From positions 2,170,001 to 2,234,000 of the forward strand of contig NC_053184.1 in the NCBI RefSeq assembly GCF_905163445.1: a DNA stretch of 64,000 nt. The letters are read 5' to 3'. The notes below the pieces were generated by a model that was given only the letters and a program-made list of their open reading frames with translations, was not told the DNA's origin and made no database searches. Below are positions 56,471-64,000 of this stretch, piece by piece. Positions within the stretch are counted from its first letter, which is position 1. Each line of letters opens with the position of its first letter. The translations under genes and the position numbers were made by a program. Source of the DNA: Pararge aegeria. Taxonomy: Eukaryota; Arthropoda; Insecta; Lepidoptera; Nymphalidae.

Positions 56471-56559
56471 ATAACCTATAACTTTTCTGATGTACCGGTC
56501 TATAATTTTTTTTCAACTATAAGTTATCCCTTGACTGAAATCTCATGCAGTTTAAGTCT

Positions 56560-56879
56560 AAGATGGTAGCAGGTTTTCGTTTTCGTTAATAATTTTTAAT
56601 CCTACCACAGGAACTATTCGAGAGATCGGTATGGAAAGTACATGTCCTTTTCCATAGCATAAGTGACATGCATACCAAATTTCAAAGCTGTCTGCCTGCG
56701 GCTTAGCGTATAAACAATTTTAAATATTACCTCAGGAACTTCTTAAGGAATCGGGATAAAGAGTAGCCTATGTTCTTTTACATGTACATGCATGCCAAAT
56801 TTCATACAAATCTGTTCAGCCGTTTTGGCGTCATTGAGTTACAAACATCCACACTTTCACATTTATAATATTAGTAGGA
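56560..56879 (-). mobile_element. Helitron with clear 5' end only
   Basis: On the minus strand it starts TCCTACTAATATTATAAATG after an A, followed by 'aacggctgaacagatttg'-type text and two related blocks ('aggaactattcgagagatcg' / 'aggaacttcttaaggaatcg'). No CTAG 3' end was found. Confidence 0.6.
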
Positions 56880-57311
56880 TTAGTAGGATACAAGGATTAA
56901 ATGGCCTAATAGCTTCATCAAATCGGTTTTCAAGCGCCATCGTATTGGATCGCTGGGCGGTATATTTATATCGGTTGTAACTAGCCACGGGTTAAACACC
57001 TAGACTCGAACAGGGAAAATCACCGCTGTGCCTGGGAGGTCGACAAAAAATCCTATTATTTACGTTACAAAACAATAGATTTAAAGAGTATTAGTCCTGA
57101 AGTGGTGCCAAAGCAAATAGATTTTTCGATAGTTTCACGGCTGCTTTTATGACCACTGCCAATTGCAGTTTGCACCATTCTACGTGCCGTTAGTTTTAAC
57201 AACGCGTAGCAACTTGCATTGTTAACCAACTAACAAAAAAACCCGGCTCGCATTGCATCCGAGTTCACTTTTAACCCCTGACGCAAAAACGATGGTGATT
57301 CGACGTATCTG

Positions 57312-57333
57312 AGTGTGTGTGTGTGTGTGTGTG
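57312..57333 (+). repeat. GT dinucleotide microsatellite
   Basis: An uninterrupted GT run of about eleven units. Confidence 0.9.
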
Positions 57334-57376
57334 TACAACTTCCTTTAATATGGGTATTAAGTATTTATTATTATTT

Positions 57377-57575
57377 TTGCATCGTTCGAGTCCATGTAGG
57401 ACTGAACTCAATGTCATGAACATCGGTTATTAATCAAATATAATTTAAATTGTTTCTTGAAAACTATCTATTAACTATTAAGTATAATATCTGGCAAATA
57501 TGAATTTATAGTTATCAAAAGTTTTATTATTTACCCACTTTATAAATTTAATGTAACAAAATTTAACATTGTTAC
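57377..57575 (+). repeat. direct duplication copy 2 (empty-site copy)
   Basis: It has the same text as 56040-56470 without the LINE insertion and with a 45-bp stretch missing near 57405. Confidence 0.8.
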
Positions 57576-57879
57576 TTGTTAACTTATGAACGCTTCATAA
57601 GTGCCTGTGATAAGGTCTGCATGAATAAAACATTTTTGAATTTGAATAAATATTAAAAGTCGGGAGTTTATTAAATTTGAAATTTTTAAACAATAATATT
57701 TAAGGCTGACTTACTGTTTATTTTAAAATAATATTTTACAGTTATAACAATATCTTTATAATCTAAACATTACCAGTCCACTTATAGCACATAGAACTTT
57801 TTACTAAGATTGCCCCAGCCGCATTATAAGCCTTGATAGCCCGCGATTGTGTAGATCACAGAGGTACAGTAGCTTTCAT

Positions 57880-58085
57880 AATTCAAAATTCATTTATTTC
57901 AAGTAGGCCTTATATAAGCACTTTTGAAACGTCAAGTCTATCTGTGTGTAGTGACTCTACCAGCGGTTCGGAAGGTAGATTCTACCGAGAAGAAGTCGGC
58001 AAGAAACGAAGAAGAAGAAGAACAGCAGTTGCTCGTTCCAACATCAACAATTTACATTTTACATTTTAACATTCATTTATTTATC
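57880..58085 (-). mobile_element. LINE 3' end
   Basis: 'aggccttatataagcacttt', 'ttctaccgagaagaagtcgg' and a GAAGAA expansion give the reversed terminus of the 10590-type element. Confidence 0.65.
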
Positions 58086-58224
58086 TTGTTTCTTTGTCGA
58101 GCTAGACCTCTAGAGTCTAAAAATAAGCAACAATAATCCCTAAGATAATAATACTTATGTACATTATTTAAATTATAAGGTTGCGAGATTTACCGTCTTT
58201 AAAAAAATTAAACAGTTTTAAATG

Positions 58225-58450
58225 ACAATGTGAGATGGGGATAACAAAAAAAAAACAATCGGCTGAGTTTGCTGTGGGCTTCTTCTTAGACCAGGGCGCG
58301 TTTGGAACTCCTTTAGCTTAAATTTTAAGTTGACGAATTTAGTTATCCCTTTAACTCACAATATTTTACATGTGTACCTATCTACGCATCAAAAGTGCCA
58401 TCTATGTGCCTATTCGAATAAATAAGTATTTGACTTTGACTTTGACTTTG
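58225..58450 (+). mobile_element. LINE 3' UTR (family C), plus orientation
   Basis: 'gtgagatggggataac', 'gggcttcttcttagaccagg' and a terminal TTTGAC tandem (58431-58450). The same 3' end closes the copy at 29421-29915. Confidence 0.7.
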
Positions 58451-58924
58451 ATTATAATTTTTATAAAGAAGTTAATGAATCTTAACTAAAAGTATAAAAT
58501 AAAATATAAACATGACTTCGGAAAAACCCATTCAAAAATACGTTAAATAAATAAAAAATAACAAAACCAAAAAGCTAAGTAGTACTGACGATTTAAAAAA
58601 AATATTTTTCCCTTCACCTTCAACGTGTTACATGAAAATGTTTCAAAGAACATACATTTTACAATTTTCCATTTCATGAAGTGAACTACCACTTTATTTT
58701 TACAAAATATTCCTTTGTTAAATCACATGGATTTCAACGAATATGTGCACTGAGCGTTCAAAGGAGTTCAAAGTTGGGAGAAATGGATTTCGCACTACCT
58801 TCCATGTTCTACGGATCTTGAAGTCGTGGGTTTTGTTCCTGGGGGAGGTCAGGGTTAAGTAGTAGTAGTAGAGCTTCTTGTTTTAGAGCTCGTTCCGGGA
58901 AGTATTACCGCCATGCCTATTTCA
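58451..58924. other. AT-rich intergenic
   Basis: No gene. 58860-58915 resembles the first part of family F ('agagctcgttccgggaagta'). Confidence 0.4.
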
Positions 58925-59165
58925 GCCGACACTGCTTTCTGAGTCCAAGGCCGTGGGTTCGATTCCCACTACTGGAAAATGTTTGTGTGATGAGCGTGAA
59001 AATTTTTTAGTGTCTGGGTGCTTATATATGTTTGTTCTAAGTATTTATGTATATAATTCATAAAAATATTCATCAGTCATCTTAGTTCCCATAACACAAG
59101 CTAAGTTTACTTTGGGGCTAGATGGCGATGTGTGTATTGTCGTAGTATATTTATTTATTTATTAT
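58925..59165 (+). repeat. SINE family A
   Basis: 'cactgctttctgagtccaag', B box 'gtgggttcgattcccactac', and a complete tail to 'gtgtattgtcgtagtatatt' plus a TTTA run. The A box is worn. Confidence 0.85.
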
Positions 59166-59392
59166 TTAAAATACCAGGATAACATCTATGCACCTTAGCA
59201 TTGTTTTTATACCACTACAAGTTAGCACTTCAATCAAAGCCGAATTCCCTTAACATTATTACAAATAGGTGTCGTAACTTTAGAAGGCGCCTAACGTCTT
59301 TAGTAATCACATAAGAGTAGGTAATTTTCTCTAGAAATCACTTAAATCACTAGGCATTCCATTAAGGCGCTCTCTATGTTTAGTGAAAACGG

Positions 59393-59490
59393 GCATCATC
59401 ACGTCAACCCATTACCGGCCCACTACAAAGCACGAGTCTCCTCCCATAACGAGAAGGGGTAAGGCCGTAGTCCACGGATTGGTGGACCAG
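59393..59490 (-). repeat. SINE family B 3' tail
   Basis: 'acgtcaacccattaccggcc' to 'ggtaaggccgtagtccacgg', reversed. Confidence 0.7.
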
Positions 59491-59689
59491 TGAAAACGGG
59501 CATAAGAGACTTTAATTGGACCTCTACGTCACATTAGTTATATTACACCGATGAAGACCTCAAACCAAGAGAAGAAGTACCTACCCCCGACCAACTTTGA
59601 TAATTCTTTGATAATTCTTCACTCTTTTGATAATTCTGTGCCTAAGTTCTTAATCCCTCTCTCTCTTATGAGAGAGGAGGCATGCGGCC

Positions 59690-59965
59690 AGCAGTGGAAT
59701 ATACAAAGTTACGTTCATGATAAAGTTAGACTGGAGATGATAATGAGTTCAATTTAGGACTGCGTATCTTTGATTATAATAATTCAAGATTTTTGGCTGT
59801 ACTCTATACTTAACTCTTTAAACCTTATGTTTGCTTAACGAAGTTGTACCTAATTTTTGATAACGTTTGAACTCCGGCTTATTATTCGATACGTCTTTTA
59901 AGAAAGTCATGTTTGCTTGAATCCAAAGGTTTTGATAATGAGAATTATGTTTCTCTATAAAGTAT
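59690..59965 (+). repeat. direct duplication copy 2 (pair with 55080-55425)
   Basis: See the copy at 55080. This one keeps 'ctccggcttattattcgata' and 'gtttgcttgaatccaaaggt', with short gaps. Confidence 0.75.
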
Positions 59966-60210
59966 GTGAAGGCTCGATAGCCCAGTGTGTAGGACTTTTA
60001 TTTCACTTTCGGGGGGCCGAGTTCGAGGCCACCTCTAACATTTCTAAGTTATGTGCTTTTTAAGAAATTAAAATATCACTTGCTTCAACGGTGAAGGAAA
60101 ACATCGTGAGGAAACCTGCATGCCTGAGAGTTCTCCATAATGTTCTCAAAGGTGTGTGAATTTCACCAATGCGTATGGCCAGCGTGGTGGACTACGGCCT
60201 CAACCGCTTC
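59966..60210 (+). repeat. SINE family B
   Basis: 'aaggctcgatagcccagtgt' (A box), 'gggccgagttcgaggcc' (B box, damaged), and a full body to 'ggtggactacggcctcaacc'. It begins where the direct duplication ends. Confidence 0.8.
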
Positions 60211-60224
60211 ACATTTTTTCAAAG

Positions 60225-60745
60225 TCAAATATTTATTTATTCAAATAGGCACATAGATGGTACTTTTGATGCGTTATTATATACAAAATGTGTATGTGTA
60301 TAGCAGTGAGTAGTGATGGCGATAACTACAATCTTAAACTTAAAACTAAAGCTACGAGGGTTCCAATCGCGCCCTGGTCTAAGAAGAAGCCCACAACAAA
60401 CTTAGCCGGGTGTTCTTTTTGTTATAACCATCTCACATTGTCATTAGAAAATATTTAAGAAGCAACCTGGTTAGAGCAATTGTTTACACCCAAGCTTTTT
60501 TATCGTTTACGTTATCCTTTATACTATAATAGGACTTTTCTATAAGCTTTCGCTTAATACAAACTTTGAACTTCTTTAGTGACATCCCCAAGATATCAAC
60601 CGGTAATTTATTATAAAATTGTATACAATTTCCTTTAAATGAATTGCTTATTTTGTGTAGTCTAGTGTACTGCACTGCAAGTTTATTTTTGCTTCTAACG
60701 TTCAAATTATTGCAGTCACATTTTCTTTTAAATTTTGATATATTT
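60225..60745 (-). mobile_element. non-LTR retrotransposon C-terminus and 3' UTR (family C)
   Basis: The minus frame reads 'SKNKLAVQYTRLHKISNSFK', 'FYNKLPVDILGMSLKKFKV', 'KRKLIEKSYYSIKDNVND' and 'KKAWV' then a stop, followed by the 'cctcgtagctttagttttaa' 3' UTR. At its 5' side 60757-60826 is a SINE family B tail. A related copy is at 62060. Confidence 0.88.
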
Positions 60746-60829
60746 TTTTTATATTTTTGTGGGAGGAGACCCGTGTTGTGTGGTGGACCGGTAACGGGTT
60801 GAGGAAGATGATGATCATGAATAATCCAT

Positions 60830-61440
60830 TCATTGCGTAAACTATTTACCACCTCCAACTAAAATATTAAGACCGTCATACACTTCACTGTAGGTAATCA
60901 CCCTAGATTGTATTATAATATACAATTACGTAATGAGTACACACTCGAGTCGCGAACGCGGCGTGCCTAATTAATCGCTTGAACGATGCATGCGTACTCC
61001 GCCTTATGTATTAAGGTGCCTAATATAATTAATACACGAACCGCAAACTAAGCACATATTAATAGCTATATACAATAAACTATACAATATGCTTCTGTAC
61101 AATAAACTAGCTATTGTTAGCAAGTTTTCTCCAGAAAACTTCACGCGTTCGATGATACAAAATTTTATGACGATCGGTTTGGCAATTAAGTGGTGAAAGC
61201 GTAATTAAGTAAATAAGCTCACATTTATATTTATAATATGAGATTAGAAATACATTTATGATCGAATACCATCCCTGCGACATCGTCCGGGTTTGTTTTA
61301 AGTTTTCAAAACGATAACCGACCCGTCTGCCCAGCGTGGTGATTATGGCCAAAGACTCTCTTGGGAGAGGCTTTTAGCCAAACAGTGGACTGTTATAAGA
61401 TTGACGATAAGTTATAATAACCCGGGTCCGCCAATTTCAG
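60830..61440. other. intergenic, unrecognised
   Basis: No gene or clear repeat. 61320-61400 has 'ctgcccagcgtggtgattat', a LINE-tail-like piece also near 29325. Confidence 0.4.
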
Positions 61441-61600
61441 AGGGGGAGAGAGAGAGAATTTTTTATTACACATAAAGTACAATAAACAGAAACATAAAAA
61501 TAGAAGCAGAATACAAAAGGCGGCCTTATCGCTTAGTAGCGATCTCTGCCAGGCAACCTTAGAATTAGAAAAAAAAGGTGAACAAACTGCAGTCGGTACA
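61440..61600 (-). mobile_element. LINE 3' fragment (family E)
   Basis: A GA run, 'caaaaggcggccttatcgct' and 'gtagcgatctctgccaggca' give the minus-strand 3' UTR signature. Confidence 0.65.
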
Positions 61601-62059
61601 AAATATAAATTGCATTCGTATAGGAATAACTAAAACATAAACTAATATACACAAATGCATCTAACATATACAATAAATATTTAAAAAAAACCTCATAATA
61701 TATAATTTACCAATATAATAAATCCTTAGATTAGAGTAAATAAATACCTACCATTAAACATCATTCAACATTTTTGTACAGGAATAATTAACAATTCTTT
61801 GCCCCACACTCGTGATCCGCATTTGAAGAAGAATTTTTCTTCGCAATTCAAGAAGTTTTTAAGAATATAGGTAGAAAAGCATAATATTTATAACCATTAA
61901 AATTTATTTACTTTCATGTAAATTATAAACAATATCGAACAATAACATGACCCCTGTCTTAGCATTGCATTTGGATGGTCCTTATATATGTAACCAAAAA
62001 ATGTAAATACCGTTAGATTGTAAACCTTCTCGCGTGATTGTAAACTATATAAAGGTTGA
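61601..62059. other. AT-rich intergenic
   Basis: No gene or repeat recognised. Confidence 0.4.
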
Positions 62060-62710
62060 TAACGTATTCAAATTCAAATTCAAATTCAAATTCAAAATTT
62101 CTTTATTCATGTAGGCCTATCACAGGCACTTATGAAGCGTTCATACATAATTGTTTACATAATTGTAACGGGATGGTGATAACTTCGTTCGCAAACTTAA
62201 ATCTAAAGCTACGAGGGTTCCAAACGCGCCCTGGTCTAAGAAGAGCCCACAACAAACTTAGCCGGGTAAATTTATTTTTTTGTTATCACCATCTTCCAGT
62301 AAATTTAAATTAAGCTATGAAGCTAGAGCAATTCACACCCAAGCTTTTTTATCGTTTAAATAATCCTTAATGTTATAATAGGATTTTTCTGTAAGCTTAC
62401 GTTTTATATAAACTTTGAACTTATTGAGAGACAACTCAAAGATTTCATTTGGTAATTTGTTATAAAATAATATACAATTGCCCTTGAATGAATTTGCAAT
62501 TTTGTGTAGCCTAGTAAACTGCACAACGAGTTTATTTTTGCTTCTAATATTTATATTGTTACAGTGCATTTTCTTTTTAAATTTTGATATATTTTTATGG
62601 ACATAAATTAAATTTTCATATATGTACTGACTATGCACCGTCATTATTTTTACTTCGTAGGTATCTGATATGAGAATGATATCTTTATATTTCACCAAAT
62701 GTATCAAAAC
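62060..62710 (-). mobile_element. non-LTR retrotransposon C-terminus and 3' UTR (family C), longest copy
   Basis: The minus frame carries 'VHSQYIYENLIYVHKN', 'RSKNKLVVQFTRLHKIANSF', 'FYNKLPNEIFELSLNKFKVY', 'SYYNIKDYLNDKKAWV' then a stop. A 3' UTR ending in an ATTTGA tandem (62070-62095) follows. This is the best preserved of the family C copies but it is still 5' truncated. Confidence 0.9.
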
Positions 62711-63090
62711 TATATTAAATCAGTTTTAAAGAGTTCAAATATGGTAATAAAAAATATTTCCGATTCCAATGTTATTTGATGAAATATTAATTACGTAGAT
62801 GACAATTTGTTAGGTTCTCGAGAAGCGTATCCCATCGGCCTCCTTTCTTTGAGCAGGCGTGTAGCACATTATACAAATTGGCTCGGAGTTAATTACCTTA
62901 CTTGGGTGTCGCTTCTTGTACAGTGTTAGCAACACCGTGTGCTCTAACAAGCTCGGAATTTCAAGTGGCTGCGTGAAATTAGTAATTCAGTTAATTCCCT
63001 GCTTGTTATTACGTACAAATTACATAACTTTACAATGGGTGCCTAATCACCATACATTTTTTAAATGCTTATTTTATCTACATTACTTTC
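62711..63090. other. intergenic, unrecognised
   Basis: No gene or repeat recognised. Confidence 0.4.
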
Positions 63091-63263
63091 GACAGCCGTG
63101 GGCTCAGTGGGCCGTGGGTTCGATTCCCACTACTGGAAAAACTGTTTGTGTGATAAACATGATTGTTTTTCAGTGTCTGGGTGTTTACCTCTATATAATA
63201 AGTATTTATATTTATTATATACATACAAATATTCATCAGCTATCTTAGTACCCATATCACAAG
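63091..63263 (+). repeat. SINE family A
   Basis: A shortened head (cagccgtgggctcagtgggc), B box 'gtgggttcgattcccactac', and a tail cut at 'acccatatcacaagctagcc', where a family E fragment (63290-63385) begins. Confidence 0.8.
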
Positions 63264-63724
63264 CTAGCCGATGCCAGAGAAAATTTACAGATATACAAAT
63301 ACAACAGCACGATAAGGTAGAACCTACAATTTGGCAGCCTTATCGCTAAATAGCGATCTCTGCCAGGCAACCTTAGGACAAGGAAAGCTAAAAAGAAAAC
63401 TTCTATTATTCCCTGTTACCGTGCTTTGACAGCTGGACACGTTAATTTTATTTCTAGTCAGGGGATAAAATCTAGGAATATAATTTTATTTTGTCACCTG
63501 TGCTAGACGTGCGGTCAGTAACTTGTTTAAATAGGAGGTATATGCATCTCACTTCTTCCAGTACGATTTTTTTTAAGTAGCTTTGTGCATGATAAGTTAT
63601 ATTTGCCAGCAGTCAATATGTTAACGATATATCAAGTAAATTGTGCAAGACTTGCTCGAATGTACTCGCATCCTCACAGGCGAGGACACCAGCGTAAGTC
63701 TAGTCGCCACACTGCACTCGATCT

Positions 63725-64000
63725 CCGACATCAAAATCAAAATTCAAACTTTCTTTATTCGTGTAGGCCTATCACAGACACTTATGAAGCGTTCATACAT
63801 ATATGTTTACATAATTCTAAAGGGATGGTGATAAGTTCGTCCGCCAAGAACATACTTAGCCGGGTAAATTATTTTTTGTTTTATCACCATCTCACTGTAA
63901 ATTAATATTAAGATATGAAGTTAGAGCAATTCACACCTAAGCTTTTTTATCGTTTTAGTATTCCTTAACATTATAAAGTTATTTTTCTGTAACATCACCT
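63725..64000 (-). mobile_element. LINE 3' end (family C), running off the window
   Basis: 'aaactttctttattcgtgta', 'tatcacagacacttatgaag' and 'acctaagcttttttatcgtt' match 62060-62350. The coding part lies beyond the window edge. Confidence 0.8.

Overview
The window looks like nuclear DNA of a moth or butterfly. It is AT-rich, the genes have spliced exons with GT-AG junctions, and it is packed with tRNA-derived SINEs, 3' ends of non-LTR retrotransposons, short Helitrons and hAT-type miniature elements of the kind common in Lepidoptera. The order is an inference from repeat style and from the gene sequences; I cannot name a species.

Two real protein genes can be reconstructed exon by exon, head to head. 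On the minus strand (5856 down to 846) is a complete eight-exon ubiquitin-specific protease of the USP12/USP46 family, 379 codons from the first ATG or 365 from a better-placed internal ATG. On the plus strand (7782 to 20170) is a complete six-exon calumenin (CREC family, six EF-hands, C-terminal HDEF), 321 codons. The roughly 1.9 kb between the two starts should hold both promoters and at least one untranslated calumenin exon. The two proteins have no known joint pathway: one is a cytosolic or nuclear deubiquitinase and the other a secretory-pathway calcium-binding protein.

Region by region: 1-845 is USP 3' flank with two repeats. 846-5856 is the USP gene; its exon 7 end has been tandemly triplicated with a 148-bp period. 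5857-7776 is the shared upstream region. 7777-20170 is calumenin. Its 5.2-kb first intron carries a copy of USP exon 2 with flanking intron, itself split by a Helitron, and its fifth intron opens with a long CAT/CAC tract that reads in frame as polyhistidine. 20171-64000 is about 44 kb with no gene I can support. It holds layered transposon debris, a 288-bp satellite, several local direct duplications and several strong hairpins.

I found no convincing new biological system. The most informative signals are structural: exon fragments of the USP gene copied locally (two independent cases), Helitron and LINE insertions whose empty sites survive in nearby paralogous copies, hAT miniature elements with perfect 8-bp target duplications, and a sharp codon-composition break between adjacent USP exons. 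Repeat boundaries are read by eye and are approximate unless a target duplication is given.
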